A stretch of 64,000 nt of DNA from Photobacterium gaetbulicola Gung47 (GCA_000940995.1 CP005974.1:1736001-1800000), one strand, 5' to 3'; shown: positions 26,444-35,982, counted from the stretch's first letter. Notes: a model not told the origin generated them from the sequence alone. Made by a program: numbers and translations.

Positions 26444-27666
26444 ATAGGATTTTCCGGTTAGCTATTGTTGTTGGTGTTTTTGCTTTTGCGCCATTGAAGG
26501 GAATTGCTTCTACGGTGGATGTGGAGCTGAATTACTATACGAAAGCAAATTATTTGGTGAGTGCAGGGCGTTACCAGCAGGCCTCAGAGCAATGGCACAG
26601 GTTGACGATTTTGTTTTTGAGCTCCGAAGCCAAGTTAGGTCGTAAGCGGATGTGGCAATATGCCGGATTGTCGGAGGCGCTGGCTGCTATTTCGGCGGAT
26701 AAGGCTAATGATGCCATGGCTTATCAATATTGGGCCGACAGTACCCGTTATCTAATGACCGGCGGGACGAACTGGAAGCAGATGAAAAAGAAGCTTCACC
26801 GCCGCTATGAACACGCCAATACCTTGCTTTCCACCCAACTGCAGGTGGCCGATTTAGCCTCGAGTATTGATAGTGAATGGGAAAATGAGCTGGCTGTGCT
26901 GCAGAGTTGGGATGAAAAGCTTTCACTATTTAGTTTTGAAAGCCCGAAGTTGGGTCTGGCTGACGGCCAAGATAGAGGCGCAGCAATTCAGCCTGTGACG
27001 GCCACACCGAAAGTGATCCCTGCTTACCAACCACCACAGGGTGGTAAGAAATTAAGCGGCTTAAATACGTCATACAGTAAGGGGCAACATGTTATACCTT
27101 CAGGTGCTCCGGTTGAACCAGTGCAAGGGGGAAGCTCGGCCAATACTCAACCTGTGCAAACTTCTGAAAGTGCGGGTAAGGAAGTCCAATTACCTAGTGT
27201 TATTGAAACGGACTTCGAGCCTGATGAAGCAAAACCAGTACCTATTTCCACGGAAACATCAGTCAGCCGCCATTTGGTGGTTTCTGATGCCGAGGTTAAA
27301 TTACAAACTGCCCCAGTCATGAGTAAAGGGATTGTTATCTCAGGGCCTCAAAAGTCGGTGCGCGCCTCTGATCCTGAAGTAAAACTAAATACAGGAAAAG
27401 AAGTAAAAAAGGTCATTTCGCCTGCTGATACTTCTGAAACGGATGCCCAAGAAACTAACGGCAAAGTCCTTGTTACACCGGTTGAAGAAATTGAATACGA
27501 GGAGCAGGACTTAAAGCAGCTTGCAACTCCGAAAAAGCAAAGCCTAAATAATCCACAGCGTGCGGACAGTCAGCAAATGATTATTCCTATAGGGCATTTC
27601 GAGCAACCAGAAAAAATATCGGTCGCTCCTTTGCAACGAAGAAGCTTTGCTCCGACATCTCAATAA
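26440..27666 (+). CDS. Periplasmic protein with helical repeats and disordered tail
   Basis: I do not recognise a family. The ATG at 26440 overlaps the upstream stop (ATGA) and has a TGGAG site, giving 408 residues. A signal peptide (about 1-23, ending KGIAS) is followed by a helical, TPR-like region to about residue 165 (NYLVSAGRYQQASEQWHRL). The remaining 240 residues are low-complexity, rich in P, V, T, S, E and K, with a repeated SD(A/P)EVKL(Q/N)T unit. This shape suits a periplasmic scaffold or tether. It is the last gene of the run that starts at 13383. Confidence 0.7.
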   Translation: MNRIFRLAIVVGVFAFAPLKGIASTVDVELNYYTKANYLVSAGRYQQASEQWHRLTILFLSSEAKLGRKRMWQYAGLSEALAAISADKANDAMAYQYWADSTRYLMTGGTNWKQMKKKLHRRYEHANTLLSTQLQVADLASSIDSEWENELAVLQSWDEKLSLFSFESPKLGLADGQDRGAAIQPVTATPKVIPAYQPPQGGKKLSGLNTSYSKGQHVIPSGAPVEPVQGGSSANTQPVQTSESAGKEVQLPSVIETDFEPDEAKPVPISTETSVSRHLVVSDAEVKLQTAPVMSKGIVISGPQKSVRASDPEVKLNTGKEVKKVISPADTSETDAQETNGKVLVTPVEEIEYEEQDLKQLATPKKQSLNNPQRADSQQMIIPIGHFEQPEKISVAPLQRRSFAPTSQ

Positions 27667-27786
27667 AGGCTCTCCATGATGAGTTTTTACCTTTATCAGT
27701 TGCGACTAGGGTGAATAACACATTCATACACTATGTGAAATAAAGCTACTTAACTGCTCATCAATGAAAAATGTTGCTTAAAAGTT

Positions 27787-27814
27787 TTGTCATTACTCCG
27801 CTCGTTACTAATCT
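27787..27814 (+). promoter_or_regulatory. Candidate promoter before the terminal glycosyltransferase
   Basis: TTGTCA (27787-27792) and TAATCT (27809-27814) are spaced 16 bases apart within the 210-base gap after the long operon. It would give the following glycosyltransferase an independent transcript with a leader of about 55 bases. Confidence 0.35.
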
Positions 27815-27876
27815 TATTCTAAGCCCTGTTGTCGTTGTGGGTGATTACGTAAAGGAGTAGCCAAGAGGGATAAGCA

Positions 27877-29154
27877 ATGACAGCATCAGAAATAATTGCT
27901 CAACAAGCTTTTGAAGACGCCAGTGATTTTTTTGATTTAACCGAAAAGCAGCATCAACAACGGCTATTGAGACTTGCCAATATATTATATTGCTTAACTG
28001 ATCTCACAACGGATTATTATAAACAGCTGGCATCTTCAGATAATTGCCCTCTCGAATTTCGTTTGGCTGTGAAATTAGTTGAGTCTAAACGTTATGTGCT
28101 CAAATTAAATCGACCTGTGTTAGTCGGTGTTGTATTTGCCATGTGGGGAGAACATAACCGTCTAAAGAAGAAATCTCCGTTGAATCCAAATGGAGAAGAT
28201 TCACTACGGGTTAAAATTGAACAGCTCAACTGGATCACCATGGGCTCGATGGTGGACTGGCATTTATATCCGGTCGATGATGGCTGCCCCGACAATAGTG
28301 CGGGTATCGCCGAGCAAATTCTCGCTGATCATCCAGACAAAAATAAAGTGTCTGTACTACGCCTTGTTGATGCATTGCCTGTTTCCGAAGGTCCACTGAA
28401 AAACCTGGCGTCGGCAGATGATTCCCGAAAAGGGGGCGCGATTATCCTAGGTTGTCAGCAAGCATTAACGGACAACGTCGATTGCGTCATGTATACCGAT
28501 GCCGATAACTCCGTACACCTTGGTCAGTTAGGCTTATTACTCAAGCCGTATGTCTCCGAAAGTGTCAAAGTGGTACTGGGTAATCGCAAGCACCCTGATT
28601 CTATTTTGGTTAAGCAAGAGGAGCGCTGGGGAGTGGGGATCAAAACATTGCGTCATATGCAGCGGATGATTGGCCGCGCAATATTCAGCAATAATATTCA
28701 AGACACCCAAGCCGCGTTCAAGCTCTATGATCGTGAAGTTATCAAGTATATTCTGGCCGAACCATCAGTCTATGATTTTTCCTTTGATACCGATTGGATC
28801 TTTGCGGCAATGAAAGGGGAATACCCATTGTTGACCGTGCCATTTGCTTTTATTGATTCCGATGAAGAGTCAGCATCGCTAACCCAGGGGCCAATGACGA
28901 CTTGGTATACCTTATTAAGAGGGTTGGCGACAGCGGCTAAGGCTCGGGATATTGACCATAATCATGAGATGGTGAGGATCTTTGAGGACCACATCCATAG
29001 TCATGCAGATCTTGAGTTGATCATTGATGATTTGCCTGAGCAACTTCGGGATATTGAAGAGGTCGACATCGGTGATCCGCTTATTTTCGCACCTCGAGAA
29101 ATTGAACATTGGTTGGTGGAAAAAAAACAGGTTGATGTGGAAACGCTATCCTAA
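27877..29154 (+). CDS. GT-A-fold glycosyltransferase
   Basis: The 425-residue soluble protein has a helical N-terminal part (about 1-90) and a GT-A domain (about 95-330). The DXD metal motif is in CVMYTDADNS, and DTQAAFKLYDRE resembles the acceptor-side motif of dolichyl-phosphate-sugar synthases and related GT2/GT81 enzymes. There is no membrane helix. An AGAGGG ribosome site precedes the ATG. Donor and acceptor are unknown; it may make a lipid- or phosphate-linked sugar for the polysaccharide. A bidirectional terminator ends the locus after it. Confidence 0.8.
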   Translation: MTASEIIAQQAFEDASDFFDLTEKQHQQRLLRLANILYCLTDLTTDYYKQLASSDNCPLEFRLAVKLVESKRYVLKLNRPVLVGVVFAMWGEHNRLKKKSPLNPNGEDSLRVKIEQLNWITMGSMVDWHLYPVDDGCPDNSAGIAEQILADHPDKNKVSVLRLVDALPVSEGPLKNLASADDSRKGGAIILGCQQALTDNVDCVMYTDADNSVHLGQLGLLLKPYVSESVKVVLGNRKHPDSILVKQEERWGVGIKTLRHMQRMIGRAIFSNNIQDTQAAFKLYDREVIKYILAEPSVYDFSFDTDWIFAAMKGEYPLLTVPFAFIDSDEESASLTQGPMTTWYTLLRGLATAAKARDIDHNHEMVRIFEDHIHSHADLELIIDDLPEQLRDIEEVDIGDPLIFAPREIEHWLVEKKQVDVETLS

Positions 29155-29191
29155 TCTCTTGGGGTTGAATGGAGCATAGCGGATAGTCAAT

Positions 29192-29224
29192 AAAGCCCAA
29201 ACTGAAATAGGTAGTTTGGGCTTT
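29192..29224 (+). terminator. Bidirectional terminator between glycosyltransferase and lactate oxidase
   Basis: AAAGCCCAAACT and AGTTTGGGCTTT form a perfect 12-bp stem with a 9-base loop, flanked by T and A runs. It serves the converging genes ending at 29154 and 29239. Confidence 0.88.
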
Positions 29225-29238
29225 GTTATTGTGGAAAG

Positions 29239-32088
29239 CTAGATCGCGGCTTCGTCTACAAGATAGAGAATAGATTGGTACGGAATGCCACTGTGGTGAG
29301 ATAAACCAATTTCACAGGTTCTGCTGTTGCTAAAGCCTCGGGTGCAGTTTGCCGGGACTTGCTCTTTTAGTGGTGCAACTGCGGCCTCATTCAATTCTGG
29401 TGTGGTAAAGCCTTTGTCTCCCGCCCAGCCGCAGCACTGGATATGTTCAGGAAGAACGACCGTTTCGGCACACGCTTTAGCCAGTGAAAGCATGTCGGCC
29501 TCCAGCCCCATCCGGCGAGAGCTACAGGTAACGTGAAGCATAACCGTCTCTTTTATTGGAGAAAGAGAAAGGTGCGGCAGCAAATAGCGTGATACAAAAC
29601 CAACCGGTTCGAGCACTTCCAAAGGCTGGGTAAAGTTTTCGATACTGCGTTTGGCACAGGGGCTGGTATCCATCAATACCGGATAGGCGCCTTCCTTGCT
29701 TGCCTCCCAGAGCAAGGATTCCAACTCTTTGGCTTTCTGATTGGCAATATCGTTCATTCCTTTGCTGTCATAGGGCATACCACAACATTGGCTACTGAGC
29801 TTTTCTGGGGTGATCACCTCAAAGCCAGCTTTTTTGAGAAGCGAAAGCGTCACTTCCGTTAGCGGACGGCTGTCTTTGGCTGAATCCTGTTGGCCCATAG
29901 CTCGGCTGGCACAAGAGGGTAGATATACCACTCTCTTGTCTGAGTTTTCAGCCTGTACCCGATGTGCCGTAGTTGAGAGCGACTGACTGAGCTTATGCGG
30001 GTTAGATTGCGGATATTCCGGTATCCAAATGGGGGTTGCACCTTTGGTCATTTTCCTCAGGCCATTGGTAATGGTGCCGACCACCTTATCGCCGACCAGT
30101 TTGCGGGCTAGCTGATTGCTCTTGAGGCCGGCTTTGACCATGGTTGTGGTGGCACCGAAATGATCAGCGGTCCAGCGGGCGATGGGAGTAAAGCGCTGGT
30201 ATTTATCTACCCGCAGTTTCTTAACCAGATCACCGGTATTAATGCCAACCGGGCAACGGTCGGCGCACAGGCCGGTCGCGGCGCAGGTGTCGATGCCTTG
30301 GTACTCAAAAATTTGCTTCAGCTCATCGACGGGTGGGCGTCTGCTGTTACCCGCCAGGTATTGCCGTTCGCGGTGTTGCAGCTCGCGGTAAAGCACAATC
30401 CGCTGGCGCGGCGATAGCGTCAGTGTTCTTGAGGGACAGACAGGCTCGCAAAAGCCACATTCAATACAGCGATCAATCAATTCATCGGCTGCCGGCATCG
30501 GCTTGAGGTGGGAAATATGCGCCCGTGTATCGTCATTGATGATCACTCCCGGGTTCAACAAACCTTCGGGATCAAACAGGGCTTTGATTTGTTTCATCAG
30601 GCGATAGCCATCATGGCCCCACTCGAGCTCGACATAAGGCGCCATATTGCGGCCGGTGCCGTGCTCGGCTTTTAGTGAACCTTGATATTTGACCGCGACG
30701 AGTTCGGCCACATCATCCATAAAGCTGCCATAGCGGTTCACTTCTGCCCCATCCTCGAAACCTTGGGTAAAGACAAAGTGCAGGTTGCCTTCCAGGGCAT
30801 GGCCGAAAATGATCGCTTCGCCGTAGTGGTATTTGTCAAACAGCTGCTGAAGCTCGCGCACACCCATGGCTAGGTGCTCGACCGGGAAAGCCACATCTTC
30901 GATGATCACCGTTGTTCCCGTTTCCCGCACGGCACCGACTGCCGGAAACATGCCTTTGCGGATCGCCCACAGGCTGGCGATGGTAGTGGCATCGGTGGTA
31001 AACGGTGTCGAGTGGGTGATGGTGAAGTCTTCCAGCGCCGACATGACCTCGACGCATTGCTGCCCTAGCTGGTGGCTGCAGCTGGCACGGGTTTCGATCA
31101 GCAGAGCTGCCGATTCGAGATCAAGCGCTTGGATATAGTCCGGCATACCCGGTTTGTCAGCGACTGAGCGTAGCGCTCTTCCGTCCATCATCTCGACAGC
31201 AGAAACATGGGTGTTGGCCAGAACTGACACCGCTTGGCTGGCGGTTTCGATGTCACCAAAAACCAGTAGGGTAGAGGCCTTGTGGGGATGCTCGATAACC
31301 GTGTTGTAGGTAATGTCGGCAATAAAGCCCAAGGTGCCCTCAGAGCCAATCATCAGGTGCTCAATGACATCAACTGGGTCGTGGTAGTCGACCAGCGCAT
31401 TGAGGGCATAACCGGTGGTGTTTTTCAGGCGGTATTTGTGGCGGATTTTTTCTGACAATTCAGTATTTTGTTGGGTTTCCTCGACCAGTTGAGCGAGTCC
31501 TTCAATCAAATCTGGTCGCTTGTTTTTGAACGCCTCTATGCTAGCTTCGCTGGCGGTATCGAGCACGGTACCATCGGTGAAGACGATGGTCATGCTATTA
31601 ACGGTGTTGTATGAGTTCTGTGCTGTGCCGCAGCACATCCCGCTGGCGTTGTTGGCTGCGATACCACCGATTTTACAGGTATTGATCGACGCAGGATCTG
31701 GCCCGATTTTTCGCTGGTAAGGGGCAAGGTAGCGGTTGGCATCAGCGCCGATAACGCCAGGCTGGAGGCGGATTTTCTCCCCTTGGTCAAGGATGCAATG
31801 GCCGCGCCATTTGTCGCTCAGGGTAATGAGGACTGAGTCTGAGATGGCCTGGCCGGATAAACTGGTTCCCGCAGCACGGAAAGTGAAGGGGATGCTCAAC
31901 TGGCAGCAGGACTGAATGGTGAAGATGACTTCATCTAGGTTGTTGAGGCGCAGAACCAGTTTGGGTATGAGGCGGTAGAAACTGGCGTCTGTGCCGTAAG
32001 CCAACCGCTTGGCTTCTTCGGTGATGATCCGTGCCTCATCAATCTGGGTAGCGAGTAGGGCTTCTAGCTGTCGGTATTTGTTTTCCAT
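29239..32088 (-). CDS. dld: FAD/iron-sulfur D-lactate dehydrogenase, Dld-II type
   Basis: The 949-residue fusion has a PCMH-type FAD-binding domain (about 40-265), an FAD-linked oxidase C-terminal domain (about 270-515), two 4Fe-4S clusters (C541-IECGFCEPVC and C602-AATGLCADRC) and a C-terminal pair of CCG domains (SQCCGMPYD, IQCCGWAGD) that bind another Fe-S centre. It matches the respiratory D-lactate oxidase Dld-II of Shewanella, which passes electrons to quinone. It follows a lactate permease gene on the same strand, which supports the substrate. Length is normal for the fused form. Start at 32088 is followed by a typical N-terminus. Confidence 0.92.
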   Translation of the reverse strand: MENKYRQLEALLATQIDEARIITEEAKRLAYGTDASFYRLIPKLVLRLNNLDEVIFTIQSCCQLSIPFTFRAAGTSLSGQAISDSVLITLSDKWRGHCILDQGEKIRLQPGVIGADANRYLAPYQRKIGPDPASINTCKIGGIAANNASGMCCGTAQNSYNTVNSMTIVFTDGTVLDTASEASIEAFKNKRPDLIEGLAQLVEETQQNTELSEKIRHKYRLKNTTGYALNALVDYHDPVDVIEHLMIGSEGTLGFIADITYNTVIEHPHKASTLLVFGDIETASQAVSVLANTHVSAVEMMDGRALRSVADKPGMPDYIQALDLESAALLIETRASCSHQLGQQCVEVMSALEDFTITHSTPFTTDATTIASLWAIRKGMFPAVGAVRETGTTVIIEDVAFPVEHLAMGVRELQQLFDKYHYGEAIIFGHALEGNLHFVFTQGFEDGAEVNRYGSFMDDVAELVAVKYQGSLKAEHGTGRNMAPYVELEWGHDGYRLMKQIKALFDPEGLLNPGVIINDDTRAHISHLKPMPAADELIDRCIECGFCEPVCPSRTLTLSPRQRIVLYRELQHRERQYLAGNSRRPPVDELKQIFEYQGIDTCAATGLCADRCPVGINTGDLVKKLRVDKYQRFTPIARWTADHFGATTTMVKAGLKSNQLARKLVGDKVVGTITNGLRKMTKGATPIWIPEYPQSNPHKLSQSLSTTAHRVQAENSDKRVVYLPSCASRAMGQQDSAKDSRPLTEVTLSLLKKAGFEVITPEKLSSQCCGMPYDSKGMNDIANQKAKELESLLWEASKEGAYPVLMDTSPCAKRSIENFTQPLEVLEPVGFVSRYLLPHLSLSPIKETVMLHVTCSSRRMGLEADMLSLAKACAETVVLPEHIQCCGWAGDKGFTTPELNEAAVAPLKEQVPANCTRGFSNSRTCEIGLSHHSGIPYQSILYLVDEAAI

Positions 32089-32246
32089 TGCTCATCCTGC
32101 ACCAGTCGTATGACTGAATTGTTGAATGCTGTATTCATATTACTGATCTCAATGATTATTGTTGGAATGCTTGGCTGGGATTGAGAGTCAGGACTATAAA
32201 TATTTTCTGTGGTTCCATTAGAACAGTGAATTGCTGCGGGTGGTAA

Positions 32247-32268
32247 AGGCCAGCAAAGCGGCTGGCCT
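32247..32268 (-). other. Stem-loop between lctP and dld
   Basis: AGGCCAGC/GCTGGCCT form a perfect 8-bp stem with a 6-base loop. On the minus strand it is followed by only three T, so it may lower rather than stop read-through from lctP into dld. The 203-base gap holds no gene. Confidence 0.5.
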
Positions 32269-32291
32269 ATTGTATTGATAATGCGCTGGAG

Positions 32292-33980
32292 TTAACCCAT
32301 CAAGACATCTGTGATATGCAGGCCATAGATGATTGTGAGACCGATAATGCCGCTCATCACCAGGTAGTAGAGCGTAGGGATAATGGTTTTGCGCAACGTG
32401 GCGCCTTCGCGGCCAAGCAGGCCGACCGTGGCAGAGGCGGCAACGACGTTATGGATGGCAATCATGTTACCGGCCGCTGCGCCTACCGCTTGCAAGGCAA
32501 CAATCGCGGCACTGGATACGGTCAGCGTCTGGGCGACTTCAAACTGGAACTGGCTGAACATCATGTTGGACACCGTATTCGAGCCGGCGATGAACGCCCC
32601 CAAGGCACCGATGGTTGCACTCAATGCCGGGAAGAAATCCCCCACCAATCCGGAGACAAAGTTAGCCGTCGTGACCGGCATACTGGCCAAGTCAGCAGTG
32701 TTGACGCCTGAGTTGATAAAGATACGTACCATAGGAATAGTGAAGACCAATACGAAACCCGCACCAATAAGGGTCTTGCTTGATTCCTTGAAGGCCTCGG
32801 TCAAAGGGCTAAGCTTACGTGATTGAAGTAGTACAGCCACAATTGCGACAAATACTAGGATCCCGCCCGGCAGGTATAGCGGCTGGATAGAGGCGCTGAT
32901 CCCCGCTTCACCTAGGATGTTCGAAAATGAAAGACTGACACTGACCAGCAGCGCCTTGAAGTCGGCACTGACACGGCTGGCGACCAATACCACGGCAAGT
33001 AGCACATAGGGTGCCCATGCCAGCGCCAGGTTCATTGGCTTGTCAGCCGCTTTGAGGTCGATTTTCAGTGACCCCAACCACTCTGAAGGCCATTTGTCTT
33101 CGCTTTCAAAATCCCATTGTTTTTGAGGCACAAGGAAGCCTTTCTTGGCTGCGGAAACCACGATGGCTAGACCCAATAAGCCACCAATCAAGGATGGGAA
33201 CTCAGGACCAAGCAGCATACCTGTCAAAGCATATGGCACCGTGAAGGCGACGCCGGCGAAAAGGGCAAACGGCAAGATATCCAGGCCCTCGGTCCAGCTT
33301 TTGTTCTTGCCGAAAAAGCGGGTCAGCATCATCGCCATCAGAACCGGCATCAAGGTGCCGATCGTAGCGTGGATCAACGCGACATTGGTGGTGATCTGCT
33401 GTAGGTAGATATCCCAGCTCGAACCTTGGCTGAGCAGTGTTTCACCAATGTTGTGGGTATCCAGTCCTTTGTTGACACCGACAATAATCGGGGTACCGAC
33501 CGCACCGAAAGAAACCGGCGTGGATTGGATCATCATGCCCATCAAAACGGCAGCAAGTGCAGGGAAACCGATAGCAACCAAAAGAGGGGCTGCGATTGCT
33601 GCTGGGGTACCAAAGCCGGAAGCGCCTTCGATAAAGGAGCCAAAACACCAGGCGATGATGATGGCCTGTATCCGGCGGTCACCGGAGATATCTGTAAAGC
33701 CGTTTCGTATGGTGGTGATGGCTCCAGTATGTTTTAGGGTATTGAGCAGGAATATTGCTCCAAACACGATCCAGAGTACCGAAACAGTGATGGTTAGCCC
33801 CTGTAGCGAGGAGGCCAAGACGCGGGTTGCTGACATATCCCAGCAGAGCAGGGCGATGGCAACGGTCAGAAAGAAAGCCACCGGCATGGCTTTCTTTGCG
33901 GGCCAGTTCAGTCCGACCAGCAGAATAGCGGCAACCACTATCGGCGAGAAGGCAACGAGTGCAAGTAGGGTGTCGTTCAT
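32292..33980 (-). CDS. lctP: Lactate permease, LctP family
   Basis: This inner-membrane symporter imports lactate. The ATG at 33980 gives 562 residues and has an AAGGA ribosome site; the frame runs 17 codons further upstream without support. About 13-14 hydrophobic segments are present, with family motifs GSFIEGASGFGTPAAI near the middle of the first half and FIAGSNTVSNMMF in the second. It is first in the minus-strand unit lctP-dld and divergent from a LysR gene. Confidence 0.94.
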   Translation of the reverse strand: MNDTLLALVAFSPIVVAAILLVGLNWPAKKAMPVAFFLTVAIALLCWDMSATRVLASSLQGLTITVSVLWIVFGAIFLLNTLKHTGAITTIRNGFTDISGDRRIQAIIIAWCFGSFIEGASGFGTPAAIAAPLLVAIGFPALAAVLMGMMIQSTPVSFGAVGTPIIVGVNKGLDTHNIGETLLSQGSSWDIYLQQITTNVALIHATIGTLMPVLMAMMLTRFFGKNKSWTEGLDILPFALFAGVAFTVPYALTGMLLGPEFPSLIGGLLGLAIVVSAAKKGFLVPQKQWDFESEDKWPSEWLGSLKIDLKAADKPMNLALAWAPYVLLAVVLVASRVSADFKALLVSVSLSFSNILGEAGISASIQPLYLPGGILVFVAIVAVLLQSRKLSPLTEAFKESSKTLIGAGFVLVFTIPMVRIFINSGVNTADLASMPVTTANFVSGLVGDFFPALSATIGALGAFIAGSNTVSNMMFSQFQFEVAQTLTVSSAAIVALQAVGAAAGNMIAIHNVVAASATVGLLGREGATLRKTIIPTLYYLVMSGIIGLTIIYGLHITDVLMG

Positions 33981-34011
33981 GATTATCAGTCCTTCGGAGT
34001 GCTGTTTTGTA

Positions 34012-34028
34012 ATGCATAACCTATGCAT
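34012..34028. promoter_or_regulatory. Palindromic operator candidate in the lctP-lysR gap
   Basis: ATGCATA and TATGCAT are perfect inverted 7-mers around ACC. The element lies 32 bases before the lctP ATG and about 87 bases before the lysR start. Its size and symmetry suit a LysR-type dimer site. Confidence 0.5.
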
Positions 34029-34114
34029 CAATGAACATAAATGTTGTTTTTGTAGTTGGTTTTGTTAACTGGGTGTGACGATATCGCTTTATTTTTATTT
34101 GGTATAGGGAAATA

Positions 34115-35050
34115 ATGAAAAATATTTCTTCCAAAAATGGACTAATAATGGCGAAGGCAGATGACTTGATCTTGTTTGCTCAGGTAGTGGAACATGGCTC
34201 ATTTAGCAAGGTGGCAGAGTTGAATTCTCTTACTAACTCGGTAGTTAGCAAAAGAATTGCCCGCCTGGAGGATGATCTGGGGGTACAACTACTCTATCGT
34301 ACTACCCGAAAACTCACGGTTAGTGAGGCGGGGAAGGTGTTATACCTGGGTTCTAAAAATGTGAAGCAGGCCGCGATGGAGGCGGTGGATGCCGTTAGTG
34401 GGTTTGGCGAGAAAGTCAGCGGCCACGTCAAGATGTCTGTACCCACGATATCTGGCGACTTGCTGCTGGCGGATGCAGTGGCGGAGTTTTGTGCCGAGCA
34501 TCCCGGCTTTACGGTCGATATGTCACTGGATAATCGTTTTGTTGACCTGATTGAAGATGGTTACGATTTGGTGATCCGAACGGGCTATCTGGAAGACTCG
34601 AGTCTTATCGCTAGGCATATTCTCGATTCACAATGGGTGATTTGTGCCGCACCTCGATACATTGCCCTAAATGGCAGGCCGGAAGTGCCTCAAGAGCTGG
34701 TCGATCATAACTGTCTGCAGTATGCCTACCAGACCACAGGGGCGTCAGACTGGCAATTCATTGGCGAGCAGGGTAACTATATCCTGCGGGTGAGCGGGAA
34801 CTTCTCGACCGATAATGCGGCGGCACTGAGAAAGGCGGCATTGGGCGGTTATGGAATTGCCTACATGCCGCGCTGTCTGGTTTACCACGATATTATGGAA
34901 GGGAAACTGGTCGATCTCTTTCCTGACCAAGTGGGCAAGAGGCTGGGTATTTACGCGGTCTATCCCTATACTCGCCAACCATCGCAGAAAATCAGGTTGC
35001 TGATTGAGCACATTCGGTCGCGGTATTTGGCTATCAAGCATTACTTTTAA
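34115..35050 (+). CDS. LysR-family regulator, probably of the lactate genes
   Basis: The 311-residue protein has a winged helix-turn-helix (about residues 14-73; GSFSKVAELNSLTNSVVSK) and a LysR effector domain (about 100-300). An internal ATG at 34148 (MAKADD) would give a family-typical N-terminus and is a possible true start. It is transcribed away from lctP, across a gap with a perfect inverted repeat, the usual arrangement for a LysR protein and its target. Effector presumed to be lactate or a metabolite of it. Confidence 0.9.
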   Translation: MKNISSKNGLIMAKADDLILFAQVVEHGSFSKVAELNSLTNSVVSKRIARLEDDLGVQLLYRTTRKLTVSEAGKVLYLGSKNVKQAAMEAVDAVSGFGEKVSGHVKMSVPTISGDLLLADAVAEFCAEHPGFTVDMSLDNRFVDLIEDGYDLVIRTGYLEDSSLIARHILDSQWVICAAPRYIALNGRPEVPQELVDHNCLQYAYQTTGASDWQFIGEQGNYILRVSGNFSTDNAAALRKAALGGYGIAYMPRCLVYHDIMEGKLVDLFPDQVGKRLGIYAVYPYTRQPSQKIRLLIEHIRSRYLAIKHYF

Positions 35051-35079
35051 CCTCGGGGCAATCAGCATACCGGTTGAGT

Positions 35080-35436
35080 CTAATCAAATAAGATGCTGGT
35101 GTAGTCTGTCATCTGTTGTTCGGAGAATCGGTCAACAAAACAGGCTTTTTGTTCTGAATCGCAATAGACCTTATTGCTGAATGAATAGCGGGTGGTGTCG
35201 AAGTTTTCACTGCCAACTCGGTTGATCAGTTCCAGCATTTTGTCCTCGGCCTCTTGGCCCAGGAACTCTTTGGTGAATGCCATCGAAATGCCATAGCTGT
35301 CGACGCAAAAACCGGCTTGCCGGTCGCAGATCACACCGTTGTCGGGAGAGAACAGTGGTTCATGGATCGTATGGCTTTCACTGAAGGATGCAGGGCTGAA
35401 GAGGAACAAGCCGAGGGAAAGCAATAGCGGTTTCAT
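35080..35436 (-). CDS. YcgJ/Fels-1-like small periplasmic protein
   Basis: The 118-residue product from the ATG at 35436 has a signal peptide (MKPLLLSLGLFLFSPASFS) and a small domain with four cysteines in two pairs: VICDRQAGFCVD and VYCDSEQKACFVD. The pattern, with YGISMAFTKEFLGQEA between them, matches the YcgJ/Fels-1 prophage-protein family of unknown function. The cysteines probably form disulfides in the periplasm. It converges with the LysR gene with 29 bases between stops. Confidence 0.75.
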   Translation of the reverse strand: MKPLLLSLGLFLFSPASFSESHTIHEPLFSPDNGVICDRQAGFCVDSYGISMAFTKEFLGQEAEDKMLELINRVGSENFDTTRYSFSNKVYCDSEQKACFVDRFSEQQMTDYTSILFD

Positions 35437-35595
35437 GGCGGGTACCTTGCGGTAATGGGTTTCCACTAGTATTGATCAAAAATGAATTTAATACGAAGTG
35501 ATACAAGATCTTTGTTTGGGTTGGCAGAAAATTACTTTTTAACACAATAATATATAGTTAGGTCTTTTATTTATTCTGATTCAATTAGGTCTGTT

Positions 35596-35982
35596 ATGAA
35601 CTGGTATCTTCATGTATTGAAAAACTACGCGGTCTTCAAAGGGAGGGCGCGGCGGCAAGAGTATTGGTATTTCTTCTTGTTCAACATCATTATCAGTATC
35701 GCGCTGTCGATGCTTGACTCGGCGCTGGGTAATCCGGGAGCGGGTGAAGGAGCGGGGATTATCGGAACTATTTACTCACTCGCCGTGCTTGTTCCTAGCA
35801 TCGCTGTTGGCGTGCGCCGCTTGCATGATATCGGTCGAACAGGTTGGTGGATGCTGATTGGCTTGATCCCGTTAATTGGCCTGCTGGTCTTGCTGTATTT
35901 CTTCGTGCAGGACAGCCAGCAGGCGGCTAACGAATACGGTCCGAACCCAAAGGATCCGACATCGATTAACCTTACCATGTAA
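35596..35982 (+). CDS. DUF805 inner-membrane protein
   Basis: The 128-residue protein is of the YhaH/YhaI (DUF805) type: it starts MNWYLHVLKNYAVFKGRARR, followed by three to four membrane helices, with the conserved RRLHDIGRTGWW turn in the middle and a polar C-terminal tail with YGPNPKDP. The role of the family is not established. It is transcribed alone between divergent and spaced neighbours. Confidence 0.9.
   Translation: MNWYLHVLKNYAVFKGRARRQEYWYFFLFNIIISIALSMLDSALGNPGAGEGAGIIGTIYSLAVLVPSIAVGVRRLHDIGRTGWWMLIGLIPLIGLLVLLYFFVQDSQQAANEYGPNPKDPTSINLTM

Noticed and set aside
13383..27666. Standard cellulose (bcs) operon
   Set aside because: No bcsB, bcsC, bcsZ (GH8) or PilZ domain is present, and the DUF3131 genes are foreign to bcs operons.
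13383..29154. V. fischeri syp locus
   Set aside because: The regulators are similar in kind, but the export and glycosyltransferase genes of syp are absent.
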